Shown: positions 1 through 9,045 of the stretch, in pieces
Layout: the number at the start of each line of letters is the position of its first letter
How positions within the stretch are numbered: the stretch's first letter is position 1
Source: Phyllobacterium calauticae
Lineage (GTDB): Bacteria > Pseudomonadota > Alphaproteobacteria > Rhizobiales > Rhizobiaceae
Direction of reading: 5' to 3'
DNA length: 64,000 nt
NCBI RefSeq assembly: GCF_019991125.1
Contig: NZ_JAGENB010000003.1
Span: 186,001-250,000, forward strand
Position numbers and translations under genes: made by a program
Notes under the pieces: model-generated
The model's database searches: none
Told to the model about the DNA's origin: nothing
Seen by the model: only the letters and a program-made list of their open reading frames with translations

Positions 1-501
1 TCGCTCGATCCGCGCGCCGGCGACGCGAACGGCGTCCTCGATGCGCTCAAGGCCGGCCTGCAATCGCCGCTCAAGGGCATGGGCACCGCGTTCTCGTCCT
101 CGCTGTTCGGCCTTTCCGGCTCGCTTGTCCTCGGCTTTCTCGACCTGCAGGCGGGCCGCGCCCAGAACCGCTTCTACACCGAACTCGAAAACTGGCTGTC
201 CAGCGTCACCGATCTCGGATCGGACCTGCATGCGCTCGATGGCGTCAACAGCGGCACGTCGGACGAACTGCGCTCGCTCTCCGAGCGCCTGCAGAACATC
301 CAGGAGACCGGCGGCTCCAGCCAGCGCACGACCGCCGCGCTGGCCAGCCTCGCCGAAGGCATCCAGGGCCTGGTCAAGAACATGCGCTCCGAACAGCAGA
401 TGATGCGCGACTGGGTGGAAAAACAGGCTGAAGAACAGAAATCCATGCGCGAAACCCTCGCCAAGCTCAGCGACTCCGTCGCCCGCCGCAGGGACAACTG
501 A
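1..501 (+). CDS. MotA/TolQ/ExbB-type proton channel protein, 5' end missing
   Basis: The reading frame is open from base 1, so only the last 166 residues are present. They hold a hydrophobic segment (about residues 27-47 of the fragment, after KGMGTAFSSS) like the last membrane helix of MotA/TolQ/ExbB channels, then a Gln/Glu-rich, probably coiled-coil cytoplasmic tail ending in VARRRDN. The family couples inner-membrane proton flow to work in the envelope. The next gene, 2 nt downstream, is an OmpA/MotB-like partner, which supports a stator-like pair. The assignment rests on the one visible helix and this context; the upstream part would settle it. Confidence 0.6.
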   Translation, partial: SLDPRAGDANGVLDALKAGLQSPLKGMGTAFSSSLFGLSGSLVLGFLDLQAGRAQNRFYTELENWLSSVTDLGSDLHALDGVNSGTSDELRSLSERLQNIQETGGSSQRTTAALASLAEGIQGLVKNMRSEQQMMRDWVEKQAEEQKSMRETLAKLSDSVARRRDN

Positions 502-503
502 GA

Positions 504-1535
504 ATGGCGCTCGGTCGCACCCGCCGCGCTATCCGTCATGTGGATTATTGGCCCGGCTTCGTCGATGCCCTGTCGACATTGCTGCTGGCGATCATGTTTC
601 TGCTGTCGGTTTTCGTGCTGGCGCAGTTCCTGCTCAGCCAGGAAATCACCGGCAAGGATGCCGTGCTCAACCGCCTGAATTCGCAGATCAATGAATTGAC
701 CCAGATGCTGTCGCTCGAACAGGGCAACAAGCAGGATCTGGAAGACACCATCGCCAATCTGCAGGCATCGCTGACCAAGGCGCAGAGCGAGCAGTCGCGG
801 CTACAGTCGATGCTGTCGCAGGGTGCGGGCGCCGGTGCAGCCGCGGAAGGCAAGATCAGCGACCTCACCGCCGGCCTTGAAAACGAAAAGCAGCTGAGCG
901 CGCGGGCCCTGTCGCAGGTGGAAATTCTCAACCAGCAGATACTGGCACTGCGCAAGCAGATCGGCGCGCTGGAGGAAGCCCTCAACGCCTCGGAATCCCG
1001 CGACAAGGAATCCAATGCCAAGATTGCCGATCTCGGCAAACGGCTGAACGTCGCGCTCGCCCAGCGCGTGCAGGAGCTCAACCGTTACCGCTCCGATTTC
1101 TTCGGCCGCCTGCGTGAAATCCTCTCCGACCGCGAGAATATCCGCATCGTCGGCGACCGTTTTGTCTTCCAGTCCGAAGTGCTGTTCCCCTCGGGTCAGG
1201 CAGTGCTGAACGAGGCAGGCAGCGAGGAAATGAAGAAGCTGGCTTTGGCCTTGATCGACCTGCAGAAGGAAATCCCCGACGACATCAACTGGGTTCTGCG
1301 CGTCGACGGCCACACGGACAATGTGGCGCTCTCGGGCACCGGCCAGTTCAAGGACAATTGGGACCTTTCCGCCGCGCGCGCCATTTCCGTGGTGAAGTTC
1401 CTCATCGCCAACGGCGTTTCCGCCAACCGCCTCGTGGCGGCGGGTTTCGGCGAATTCCAGCCGCTGGAGCCGGGCGATACGCCGGAAGTGCGGTCGCGCA
1501 ACCGCCGTATCGAGCTCAAGCTGACGGAGCGCTGA
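504..1535 (+). CDS. MotB/OmpA-like peptidoglycan-binding membrane protein
   Basis: This 343-residue protein has one membrane helix at residues 20-42 starting FVDALSTLLL, a long coiled coil at about 50-175, and a C-terminal OmpA-like domain (about 209-343) with the DGHTDNV motif and the closing SRNRRIELKL. Asp21 sits at the mouth of the helix, where MotB carries its proton-binding aspartate. It starts 2 nt after the MotA/TolQ-like gene, so the two are almost certainly translated together. I infer a proton-driven complex anchored to peptidoglycan. No flagellar or tol genes are adjacent, so it is not clearly MotB or Pal. Confidence 0.85.
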   Translation: MALGRTRRAIRHVDYWPGFVDALSTLLLAIMFLLSVFVLAQFLLSQEITGKDAVLNRLNSQINELTQMLSLEQGNKQDLEDTIANLQASLTKAQSEQSRLQSMLSQGAGAGAAAEGKISDLTAGLENEKQLSARALSQVEILNQQILALRKQIGALEEALNASESRDKESNAKIADLGKRLNVALAQRVQELNRYRSDFFGRLREILSDRENIRIVGDRFVFQSEVLFPSGQAVLNEAGSEEMKKLALALIDLQKEIPDDINWVLRVDGHTDNVALSGTGQFKDNWDLSAARAISVVKFLIANGVSANRLVAAGFGEFQPLEPGDTPEVRSRNRRIELKLTER

Positions 1536-1538
1536 TCC

Positions 1539-1889
1539 CTACAGAAGGATGAGGGCTGCCAGCGCGACGATCGCCGGCACGCCCTGCACGAAGAAGATGC
1601 GGCGATTGACGGTGAGCGCACCGACGATCCCGGCGACAATGACGCAGCCGAGGAAGAAGACCTTGATGGCAAAGCCCGCCTGGCCGAGCCACAGCCCCCA
1701 GATCAGTCCGGCAACGAGAAACCCGTTGTAGAGGCCCTGATTGAGCGCCAGCGCCCTGGATGCGGCGGCGAATTCCGGCGTCAGCCGGAAGGTTTTCAGC
1801 CCCAGCGGCTTATCCCACACCACCATTTCCAGATACATGAAATAGACGTGCAGCAGGGCAACCAGCCCGATGAGAATGTTCGCAATCAT
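1539..1889 (-). CDS. DUF1304 family membrane protein
   Basis: This 116-residue protein has four predicted membrane helices, beginning MIANILIGLVALLHVYF and ending in a hydrophobic helix at the C terminus. Length and layout match the DUF1304 family, whose function is unknown. The frame extends 22 codons further upstream, but the family starts at this Met, so 1889 was chosen. The gene converges on the OmpA-like gene with only 3 nt between stops, and lies divergent to the FAD dehydrogenase. Confidence 0.8.
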   Translation of the reverse strand: MIANILIGLVALLHVYFMYLEMVVWDKPLGLKTFRLTPEFAAASRALALNQGLYNGFLVAGLIWGLWLGQAGFAIKVFFLGCVIVAGIVGALTVNRRIFFVQGVPAIVALAALILL

Positions 1890-1987
1890 CCCTGTCCCCT
1901 TTTCACCCCTTGATGTCCCAATTTCCACCCTTGCGTGCCAACCTGAGCCGCGCAATCATGCAGCGAGCAAAGCATTGGGAGGGGCGA

Positions 1988-3646
1988 ATGGCAATGGATG
2001 CCGATGCGATCATCATTGGGGCCGGATTGTCGGGGCTCGTCGCCGCAAACGAGCTGGCACAGGCCGGCAAGAAAGTCATCCTCCTCGAACAGGAAGGCGA
2101 GAACTCCGTCGGCGGGCAGGCCTTCTGGTCGCTCGGCGGCCTGTTCTTCATCGACAGCCCGGAACAGCGCAGGCTCGGCATCCGCGATTCTTTCGAACTC
2201 GCGCGGCAGGACTGGCTGGGTTCGGCACAGTTTGACCGTGCCGAGGATCACTGGCCGAAACAATGGGCCGATGCCTATCTGCAATTCGCCGCCGGTGAAA
2301 AGCGCAGCTGGCTGCATTCGCTCGGCATGCGCTGGTTCCCGGTTGTCGGCTGGGCCGAGCGCGGCGGCGCGCTGGCGAACGGTCACGGCAATTCGGTCCC
2401 GCGCTTTCACCTGACCTGGGGCACGGGCCCCGGCGTCGTCGCGCCGTTCGAACGCCTGCTGCGCGAGGCCATTGCCAAGGGCCTGATCACGCTCAAATGC
2501 CGCCACCGCGTCAATGCACTGGTGACGACCAACGGTGCCGTGACGGGGGTCAGCGGCGATGTGCTGGAGCCGTCGACGGTGGAACGCGGCCAGCAGTCGG
2601 GACGCGAGGTGGCAGGCAGTTTCGCGCTGTCCGCGCCGGCCGTGATCGTCACGTCGGGCGGCATCGGCGGCAATCCCGAGCTGGTCAAGCGCAACTGGCC
2701 GCGCGACCGGCTTGGCAATCCGCCCGAGAATATGGTTGTCGGCGTGCCGCACCACGTGGATGGCCGGATGATCGACATCGCGGTCAAGGCGGGCGGCAGC
2801 GTCATCAATGCGGACCGCATGTGGCACTACACGGAAGGCCTCAGGAACTGGAACCCGATCTGGCCGAACCACGGCATCCGCATTCTGCCCGGCCCCTCGT
2901 CGCTGTGGTTCGACGCCAGGGGCAATCGCTTCCCGGCGCCTTACTTTCCGGGTTTCGATACGCTGGGAACGCTCAAGCACATCCTGTCGACCGGATACGG
3001 CTATTCCTGGTTCGTGCTGACGCAAAAAATCATCGAGAAGGAATTTGCCCTGTCCGGTTCCGAACAGAACCCCGACATGACGGGCAAGGACTGGAAGCTG
3101 CTCCTCAAGAACCGCCTCGGCAAGGGCGCGCCGCCACCGGTGGAGGCCTTCAAACGGCACGGTGAGGACTTTGTCGTGCGCGACAACCTGCAGGAACTGG
3201 TCAAGGGCATGAACGCGCTGACCGGCGACAATCTGATCGACCACGACCATCTCCGATACCAGATCGAGGCACGCGACCGCCAGATCGGCAACAAATACGC
3301 CAAGGATGCGCAGGTCACCGCCATGCGCGGCGCGCAGAATTATATCGGCGACCGGCTGACCCGCATCGCCAAGCCGCACCGGATACTCGATCCGAAGGCT
3401 GGTCCGCTGATTGCCGTGCGGCTCAATATCCTGACCCGCAAGACACTCGGCGGCCTGCACACCAATCTGAAGTCACAGGTGCTGGATGCGGCGGGCGCGC
3501 CTGTTCCCGGCCTTTATGCCGCAGGCGAAGCCGCCGGCTTCGGCGGCGGCGGCTATCAGGGCTACAACGCGCTGGAAGGCACTTTTCTCGGCGGCTGCAT
3601 CTTTTCCGGGCGGTCCGCCGGTCGGGCGGCGGCCGGCAGAGGCTGA
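1988..3646 (+). CDS. FAD-binding dehydrogenase (3-ketosteroid dehydrogenase/fumarate reductase fold)
   Basis: The product has 552 residues. The N terminus carries the dinucleotide-binding motif GAGLSGLVAANELA (about residues 11-24) followed by the acidic strand end LLEQE. The C terminus has the second FAD contact, GLYAAGEAAGFGGGG. These mark the FAD_binding_2 family (KstD, fumarate reductase, aspartate oxidase). Many rhizobia carry a close relative annotated only as FAD-binding dehydrogenase; the substrate is unknown. The start was moved from an in-frame codon at 1910 to 1988 because a GGGAGGGG ribosome site lies just upstream and family similarity begins here. It converges on the ABC exporter with 3 nt between stops. 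Confidence 0.85.
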   Translation: MAMDADAIIIGAGLSGLVAANELAQAGKKVILLEQEGENSVGGQAFWSLGGLFFIDSPEQRRLGIRDSFELARQDWLGSAQFDRAEDHWPKQWADAYLQFAAGEKRSWLHSLGMRWFPVVGWAERGGALANGHGNSVPRFHLTWGTGPGVVAPFERLLREAIAKGLITLKCRHRVNALVTTNGAVTGVSGDVLEPSTVERGQQSGREVAGSFALSAPAVIVTSGGIGGNPELVKRNWPRDRLGNPPENMVVGVPHHVDGRMIDIAVKAGGSVINADRMWHYTEGLRNWNPIWPNHGIRILPGPSSLWFDARGNRFPAPYFPGFDTLGTLKHILSTGYGYSWFVLTQKIIEKEFALSGSEQNPDMTGKDWKLLLKNRLGKGAPPPVEAFKRHGEDFVVRDNLQELVKGMNALTGDNLIDHDHLRYQIEARDRQIGNKYAKDAQVTAMRGAQNYIGDRLTRIAKPHRILDPKAGPLIAVRLNILTRKTLGGLHTNLKSQVLDAAGAPVPGLYAAGEAAGFGGGGYQGYNALEGTFLGGCIFSGRSAGRAAAGRG

Positions 3647-3649
3647 AAT

Positions 3650-5455
3650 TTACTCGGCCGCGCCTTTGAATGCGTCTGCACCCGCTTCGAACTGCAGCTT
3701 GGCAAGGTTTGCATAGATCCCGTTCTTCTTGACGAGGCTCTGGTGCGTGCCTTCCTCGACGATGCGGCCGTCATCCATGACAAGGATGCGATCCGCCTTG
3801 AGGACCGTCGCCAGCCGGTGCGCGATGACCAGCGTCGTGCGGCCCTGCATCAGGTGTTCGAGGCCCTTCTGCACCAGAATTTCACTTTCCGCGTCGAGAG
3901 CCGACGTGGCTTCATCCAGCAGCAGGATCGGCGCATCGCGCAGGATCGCCCGCGCAATGGCGATTCGCTGGCGCTGACCGCCGGACAGCGTCACGCCGCG
4001 TTCGCCGACCTGCGTCGCATAACCGTGGTCGAGCGCTTCGATGAAGTCATGGGCGAGCGCCGCCCTGGCCGCCGCCTCGATATCGGCCGTGCTGGCGCCG
4101 GGCCGGCCGAAGCCGATATTCTCCCGCGCCGTCGCGGCAAAGATGGTCGTATCCTGCGGCACGATGGCAATGCGCGACCGCACCACCGCAGGATCGGCTT
4201 CGCGCAGGTCGACGCCATCCACCCGGATGCTGCCCGACACCGGGTCGTAATAGCGCAGCAGCAGCGAAAACACCGTGCTCTTACCGGCGCCGGAGGGCCC
4301 GACAATGGCGACAGTCTCGCCCGGCTTGACCTCGAAATCGAGACCGCGCAATGCCGGAGCATCGGGCCGCGTCGGATAATTGAAGCGGACATCCCTGAAA
4401 ACAACGGAACCGACCGGCGGTTCCGGCAGCGCCACGGGGTTGAGCGGCGTGGCAATGGCGGGCTTTTCCGCCATGATTTCCATCAGCCGTTCCGCCGCGC
4501 CGGATGCCTGCGACAGCTCGCCCCAGACCTCGGACAGCGCCCCGAGCGCCCCGGCGGCAAACACCGCATAGAGCAGGAACTGACCGAGCGTACCCGGCGT
4601 GATGGTTCCGGCCAAAACGTCACGCGAGCCGAACCAGAGCACCGCCACGACACTGGAAAAGATCATGAAGATCGCAAAGGCGGTCAGCACGGCGCGCGCC
4701 TTGACCGAAGAACGGGCCGCGGCAAAGGCATCCTCGACGGCGGAGCCGAACCGCCCCGTCGCCAACGCCTCGTTGGTGAAGGCCTGCAGGGTGCGCACGG
4801 AGATGATGGATTCGCTGGCATAGGCCGTGGCGTTGGCCAGCGTGTCCTGGGCATTGCGCGAACGGCGGCGCACCGACCGGCCGAAGGCCACCAGCGGGAT
4901 GATGATCACGGGAATGGCGGCGATCACCAGCCCGGACAGTTTGGCGCTGGTGATGACCATCATGACGATCGCGCCGAAGGCCAGAATGAGGTTGCGCAGG
5001 GCAATGGAGGCGGTGGCGCCTACGGCCGATTTGATCTGCGTGGTGTCGGCCGTCAGCCGCGAGACGATTTCACCCGACTGCGTGCTGTCGAAAAAGGCCG
5101 GTGACAATTTGGTGAGGTGCGCGAAAACATCGCGGCGCAGATCCGAGACAATGCGCTCGCCCAGTGTGATGACGAAATAGTAGCGCCCGGCGGATGCAAC
5201 GGCGAGCGCGGCCGCCAGAACGATCAGCATGCCGAAATAATTGTCGATAAAGGCGCCGTTCGAACCGGAAAAACCGTGATCGATCATCCGGCGCACCGCG
5301 AGCGGAAGGATGAGCGTCGTCACCGCTGCAATGCTCAGCGAGATCAGGGCGCCAATCACCATACCCTTGTATCGGGACATATAGGGGAAGATGCGCTGCA
5401 GCGGCTTGAGCGAGCGCCGTTTCTTTTCTGCTTCTGCGTAAGCCGTGTCGGCCAT
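3650..5455 (-). CDS. ABC exporter, fused membrane and ATPase domains (MsbA-like)
   Basis: This 601-residue half-transporter has a six-helix membrane domain (about residues 25-320) followed by an ATPase domain with Walker [10 protein letters not shown], signature LSGGQRQR and Walker [13 protein letters not shown]. It is expected to act as a homodimer in the inner membrane, exporting a lipid or hydrophobic compound; the substrate cannot be read from sequence. An in-frame TTG exists at 5464, but AGGAAG lies only 2 nt before it and 11 nt before the ATG at 5455, so the ATG is preferred. Confidence 0.85.
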   Translation of the reverse strand: MADTAYAEAEKKRRSLKPLQRIFPYMSRYKGMVIGALISLSIAAVTTLILPLAVRRMIDHGFSGSNGAFIDNYFGMLIVLAAALAVASAGRYYFVITLGERIVSDLRRDVFAHLTKLSPAFFDSTQSGEIVSRLTADTTQIKSAVGATASIALRNLILAFGAIVMMVITSAKLSGLVIAAIPVIIIPLVAFGRSVRRRSRNAQDTLANATAYASESIISVRTLQAFTNEALATGRFGSAVEDAFAAARSSVKARAVLTAFAIFMIFSSVVAVLWFGSRDVLAGTITPGTLGQFLLYAVFAAGALGALSEVWGELSQASGAAERLMEIMAEKPAIATPLNPVALPEPPVGSVVFRDVRFNYPTRPDAPALRGLDFEVKPGETVAIVGPSGAGKSTVFSLLLRYYDPVSGSIRVDGVDLREADPAVVRSRIAIVPQDTTIFAATARENIGFGRPGASTADIEAAARAALAHDFIEALDHGYATQVGERGVTLSGGQRQRIAIARAILRDAPILLLDEATSALDAESEILVQKGLEHLMQGRTTLVIAHRLATVLKADRILVMDDGRIVEEGTHQSLVKKNGIYANLAKLQFEAGADAFKGAAE

Positions 5456-5504
5456 ATTTTTCAAGTCTTCCTGTATCGCATCGTGACTTTGCTGCCGGAT
5501 GGCC

Positions 5505-5533
5505 TTGTTATTGTTTTAAGGCTGATGTATAGG
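5505..5533 (+). promoter_or_regulatory. Predicted sigma-70 promoter of rpmE
   Basis: TTGTTA at 5505-5510 and TATAGG at 5528-5533 are separated by 17 nt, giving a good housekeeping promoter about 130 nt before the rpmE start. The 205-nt gap between the ABC exporter and rpmE holds nothing else I recognise. Confidence 0.5.
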
Positions 5534-5661
5534 CTCGCCAACAGTTTTGGAAGCCCACGTTTCTGTGACGTTTGGCTTCATCTCTACCAATCGGCTCCGA
5601 ACCGGCCCTCCGCACCCTGTGTGGCTCTGGTTTTGTGCCCCTTAAGTTCAGGATAAGACAG

Positions 5662-5883
5662 ATGAGAGCCAATATTCATCCAGACTACCACACCATCAAG
5701 GTTGTGATGACAGACGGCACCGAATACATGACCCGTTCCACATGGGGCAAGGAAGGCGATACGATGAACCTCGATATCGATCCGACCACGCATCCCGCAT
5801 GGACCGGCGGTTCGCAGCAGCTCACCGACCGTGGCGGCCGCGTTTCCAAGTTCAAGAGCCGTTTCGCCAATCTGGGTATTTAA
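5662..5883 (+). CDS. rpmE: 50S ribosomal protein L31
   Basis: This 73-residue protein begins [14 protein letters not shown] and ends KSRFANLGI, typical of alphaproteobacterial L31 in the large ribosomal subunit. It has no cysteine at all, so it is the zinc-free form lacking the CxxC ribbon of E. coli RpmE. The frame extends upstream, but this Met follows AGGATAAG and matches the family N terminus. It is a single-gene unit with its own promoter and a strong terminator. Confidence 0.95.
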   Translation: MRANIHPDYHTIKVVMTDGTEYMTRSTWGKEGDTMNLDIDPTTHPAWTGGSQQLTDRGGRVSKFKSRFANLGI

Positions 5884-5905
5884 TCCCTTCGGCATACCGG
5901 ATTTC

Positions 5906-5940
5906 AAAACGGCTCCGCTCATGCGGGGCCGTTTTGCTTT
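5906..5940. terminator. Bidirectional terminator between rpmE and the methyltransferase gene
   Basis: A 13-bp stem (AAAACGGCTCCGC with its partner GCGGGGCCGTTTT, one G-U pair) encloses a TCAT loop. It is flanked by T-rich sequence on the plus strand and serves both convergent genes. Confidence 0.8.
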
Positions 5941-5948
5941 GTGGGCGA

Positions 5949-6725
5949 TCAGTCCCGCTCCGCGACAATGACAAGTTCGCGGCTTTCCGGCAGAACCGGG
6001 CCTTCGATCCAGTCGCCATACCACGCGGTTCGGATAAATCCCGCGTCCCGCAGATGCGTGCCGATTTCCGCCTGGGACAGAAAGCGCAGGGTGCTGGCAT
6101 TGGCCAGCGTTTTGCCCGTCCCGTGAAAAACATGATCCGTCTCGAAAGCAACCCGATCGCCATTCACCGCGATCAGGCGGTGTTGGACACCGACCTCTCC
6201 CACGCCAGCGACTGACACTGTCCGGGCCGTCTGCTCCGGCGTCCAGCTTTCCCATGCCTTCACCGCCGGATTGCGGCTTTCGAATATCAGCCGCCCCTCC
6301 TTTGCCAGATGCGCATGGGCAGCCCTGAGGACGGCATGCACGTCGTCATCGCTGAGGAACACCTGGAAAACGTGGCCGGTCATGATGATCAGGTCGAAGC
6401 GCTCGCCCAGATCAAGCGTCCGCGCATCCGCCTCGATCCAGGTGACGGCTCCGCCGCCCTCCCGGCCCCGTGCGATATCCAGCATTGCCCGCGCCGGTTC
6501 GACGCCCGTGACCGCATGGCCGCGCGCCGCCAGCATGCAGGCGAGGAGGCCGGTGCCGCAGCCCAGATCGAGCACCCGCTTCGGCGTTCCGGCGCTGCGC
6601 AGATAGAATGCGCTGTCCTCCCCTGCCGGGTTCAGGCTGTCGTAAAGCGCGGCAAGTTCCCCATTGGTATAGATATCATCCAGCATGCGGTTGCGGTCCG
6701 TCCTGTCTTTGCACAAAGATTGCAT
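5949..6725 (-). CDS. Class I SAM-dependent methyltransferase
   Basis: The product has 258 residues, with the SAM-binding motif LDLGCGTGLLA, the acidic residue at the end of the next strand (GVEPAR) and a motif II/III region FDLIIMTGHVF. These define a small Rossmann-fold methyltransferase; the acceptor is unknown. Codons further upstream are in frame. The ATG at 6725 was chosen because AAGGA lies 6 nt before it; an ATG at 6686 is another possibility. The gene is divergent from the GNAT gene at 6791. Confidence 0.8.
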   Translation of the reverse strand: MQSLCKDRTDRNRMLDDIYTNGELAALYDSLNPAGEDSAFYLRSAGTPKRVLDLGCGTGLLACMLAARGHAVTGVEPARAMLDIARGREGGGAVTWIEADARTLDLGERFDLIIMTGHVFQVFLSDDDVHAVLRAAHAHLAKEGRLIFESRNPAVKAWESWTPEQTARTVSVAGVGEVGVQHRLIAVNGDRVAFETDHVFHGTGKTLANASTLRFLSQAEIGTHLRDAGFIRTAWYGDWIEGPVLPESRELVIVAERD

Positions 6726-6790
6726 CCATGTCCTTGTCCCCGCGCCGGAAACCATGTTTGCTGCCCCCACCATCTGGCGCGGAGAACATC

Positions 6791-7261
6791 ATGCGGAGCG
6801 GACACGAAAAACTCGTACGGGCAACCATTGACGATGCAGACGCCGTCCGCAACCTCGTTCGCGCGTCCTATGCCAAGTGGATACCGGTGATCGGCCGTGA
6901 ACCCAAGCCGATGGGTGCCGACTACGAACATGCCGTCCAGCACCATCTTGTCGACCTTCTCTACGCCGACGGCGAACTGGCGGGCCTCATCGAAATGATC
7001 CGGGAATCCGGTTGTCTCCTGATCGAGAACGTCGCCGTCGCACCGGCCTTTCAGGGCCGCGGCTATGGCAGGCTGCTTCTCACCCACGCGGAGGCGCTTG
7101 CCGGCTCGCTCGGTTTGCGCAAATTGCGGCTTTACACCAACAAGATGTTTGCCGAGAACGTCGCGCTCTACCTGAAGCTTGGCTACACCATCGACCGCGA
7201 GGAACCCTTCCTGGGCGGCATCGCCGTGCATATGAGCAAGCCCATTCCCCGCTACGCCTGA
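6791..7261 (+). CDS. GNAT family N-acetyltransferase
   Basis: This 156-residue protein carries the acetyl-CoA loop in VAPAFQGRGYGRLLL (Q/RxxGxG/A type), followed by the helix LTHAEALAG and the C-terminal strand that begins LRLYTNKMF. That is the complete GNAT fold at the usual length. The acceptor is unknown. The long in-frame upstream extension is low-complexity shadow coding; the Met at 6791 is where family similarity starts. Confidence 0.85.
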   Translation: MRSGHEKLVRATIDDADAVRNLVRASYAKWIPVIGREPKPMGADYEHAVQHHLVDLLYADGELAGLIEMIRESGCLLIENVAVAPAFQGRGYGRLLLTHAEALAGSLGLRKLRLYTNKMFAENVALYLKLGYTIDREEPFLGGIAVHMSKPIPRYA

Positions 7262-7299
7262 ATTCTTCTTCCGCGTCACTCGCCTTGAGCGCAAATAAA

Positions 7300-7332
7300 G
7301 AGCCCGCTGGTCTGCAACCAGCGGGCTTCTTT
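7300..7332. terminator. Terminator between the GNAT gene and yebC
   Basis: An 11-bp perfect stem, AGCCCGCTGGT against ACCAGCGGGCT, with a 5-nt loop, lies between two convergent genes. It has TTCTTT on the plus side and CTCTTTATTT on the minus side. Confidence 0.8.
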
Positions 7333-7350
7333 GGGAACCTCGCCAGATAA

Positions 7351-8100
7351 TCAGGCGGCGCTGAGCTTGGCCAGAACTTCGTCGCTGACTTCAAAATTGG
7401 CGTAGACGTTCTGCACGTCATCGTCGTCGTCGAGTGTTGCGATCAGGCGCAGCACGGACTGGGCCTTTTCCTCATCGACCGGCGCCGTCGTCTGCGGCTT
7501 CCAGATGGCCTTGATGGACTCGGCTTCGCCGAGCGCGCTTTCCAGCGCCTTGGACACATCGCCAATGTCTTCGAATGCGCAAAGAATGGTGTGGCCGTCC
7601 TCATCGGTCTGCGCGTCATCCGCACCGGCCTCGATCGCCGCATCCATGATCTTGTCGGCACTGCCGGCTTCCGGCTTGTAGGTGATTTCGCCGACGCGGC
7701 TGAACATGAAGCCGACCGAACCGGTTTCGCCCAGCGCACCGCCTGATTTGGTGAATGCGGCACGCACATTCGATGCGGTGCGGTTGCGGTTGTCCGTCAG
7801 CGCTTCGACGATGACGGCAACGCCGCCCGGGCCGTAGCCTTCATAGCGCACTTCTTCGTAATTGTCGGCGTCGCCGCCCGCGGCCTTCTTGATGGCGCGT
7901 TCGATGTTGTCCTTCGGCATCGACTGGGCGCGCGCGTTCTGCACTGCGAGGCGCAGACGCGGGTTCATCGCCGGGTCCGGCAGACCCTGCTTGGCGGCCA
8001 CGGTGATTTCGCGTCCGAGCTTGGAGAAAATCTTCGACCGAACGGCGTCCTGACGCCCTTTGCGGTGCATGATGTTTTTAAACTGTGAATGGCCTGCCAT
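7351..8100 (-). CDS. yebC: YebC/PmpR family regulator / translation factor
   Basis: This 249-residue protein has the signature start [18 protein letters not shown] and the conserved core [20 protein letters not shown]. The family binds DNA as a transcriptional regulator in some bacteria, and recent work also links it to relief of ribosome stalling. In many relatives yebC stands next to ruvC; here ruvCAB is absent. The 297 nt upstream (8101-8397) hold no gene, only the hairpins noted separately. Confidence 0.95.
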   Translation of the reverse strand: MAGHSQFKNIMHRKGRQDAVRSKIFSKLGREITVAAKQGLPDPAMNPRLRLAVQNARAQSMPKDNIERAIKKAAGGDADNYEEVRYEGYGPGGVAVIVEALTDNRNRTASNVRAAFTKSGGALGETGSVGFMFSRVGEITYKPEAGSADKIMDAAIEAGADDAQTDEDGHTILCAFEDIGDVSKALESALGEAESIKAIWKPQTTAPVDEEKAQSVLRLIATLDDDDDVQNVYANFEVSDEVLAKLSAA

Positions 8101-8302
8101 GGCACCCCTGCGTGCTTAGATATGGTTCTGCCGTTTCCCTCGGAAGCCTGCGAACCAAGTCTGCAGGCAGTTCAGGCGGAAACAGGCGTCTGGAATGGCG
8201 CCCTTATAGGTAAAAACCGGCGTCTCGTCCAGCACCCGCGCGATCACAATGGGGGAAGTTGCAGCCGCATATCGCCATAGCCGGCTTTGGAAACAGCCGC
8301 AC

Positions 8303-8389
8303 GACGATTTTATCGTCATTGCCGGCAAAGGCCGGTGTATGGCCTTTGCCGATAGAGATCAGCGTGCACAGAAAGTGATGTGCACGCTG
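8303..8389 (-). terminator. Three consecutive hairpins downstream of bioY
   Basis: Three perfect stems follow one another: GACGAT/ATCGTC (8303-8317), GGCAAAGGCC/GGCCTTTGCC with a 7-nt loop (8324-8350), and CAGCGTGCAC/GTGCACGCTG with a 10-nt loop (8360-8389). They begin 9 nt after the bioY stop and probably end or protect its message. None has a long T-run, so the terminator role is uncertain. Confidence 0.35.
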
Positions 8390-8397
8390 GCGGATGG

Positions 8398-8979
8398 TCA
8401 AAACAGGCGCGCTGCGATGCCCGAACGGCGGAGCATTTCGATCGCAGCAGCAGCCAGGGCCGACTTCAACACGGCACCGATCAGGAACGGCGCAACGCCG
8501 GAAGCCCAGGCCGCTTCGAAACCGAAGAGATGCGCCAGCCACGCGGCGCCGAGGGCGAGGCAAAGCAGGTTGCCGAACAGCATGACCGCAGCCGATACAA
8601 ACGGGTTGCGCGTCAGGCCGCGTTCCGCCAGGAAGCCGACGGCGGCGGCAACGACCGGGAAGGCCGCGAGGTAACCGGCAGTCGGTCCGGCGAAATAGAG
8701 GAACCCGCCGGCGCCACCGGCCAGAACCGGCATGCCGATCATCGCTTCACCCAGCCAGGCAAGCACGGTCAGGCCGCCCAGACGCCAGCCGTAAAGCGCG
8801 CCGACCGTCGTCACGGCAAATGTCTGCATGGTGACGGGCACGGGAAACATCGGTACTTCGATCCACGAGCTGACGGCAAGGAAGGCCGTGCCGATCAGAA
8901 CGGCCAGAGCCTTGAAGGCAATGGAGCGGTCCGCCAGCCTCAGCGGGACGAAAGCGGTGGGAAATGCGGTCTGGGTCAT
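8398..8979 (-). CDS. bioY: Biotin transporter BioY (ECF S component)
   Basis: This 193-residue membrane protein has about six helices. It includes the family hallmark PVPVTMQTFAV followed by GWRLGGLTVLAWLGEAMIGMPV and a Gly-rich stretch around AGGAGGFLYFAGPTAGYLAAF. BioY binds biotin in the membrane; no bioM/bioN energising genes are adjacent, so it may work alone or with a shared module. It lies 66 nt after the phosphodiesterase gene and may share its transcript. I looked for the BioR box TTATCTATAA upstream and did not find it. Confidence 0.95.
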   Translation of the reverse strand: MTQTAFPTAFVPLRLADRSIAFKALAVLIGTAFLAVSSWIEVPMFPVPVTMQTFAVTTVGALYGWRLGGLTVLAWLGEAMIGMPVLAGGAGGFLYFAGPTAGYLAAFPVVAAAVGFLAERGLTRNPFVSAAVMLFGNLLCLALGAAWLAHLFGFEAAWASGVAPFLIGAVLKSALAAAAIEMLRRSGIAARLF

Positions 8980-9045
8980 GGAAGGTCTATCCTCAAACGA
9001 GTGTTACAGAATCGGGCGTGATTGGTTGCGCCGGGTTGTATCGAG

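Noticed and set aside
1886-3460. 524-codon open frame on the minus strand, antisense to the FAD dehydrogenase
   Set aside because: It has the Arg/Gly/His-rich make-up of GC-driven shadow frames, no family motif and no ribosome site. The plus-strand gene explains the DNA.
3743-5104. 453-codon open frame antisense to the ABC exporter
   Set aside because: The opposite strand encodes a complete ABC exporter with all motifs; this frame has none.
8980-9045. BioR operator or biotin-related switch before bioY
   Set aside because: The 66 nt contain no TTATCTATAA-like palindrome and no conserved RNA motif.
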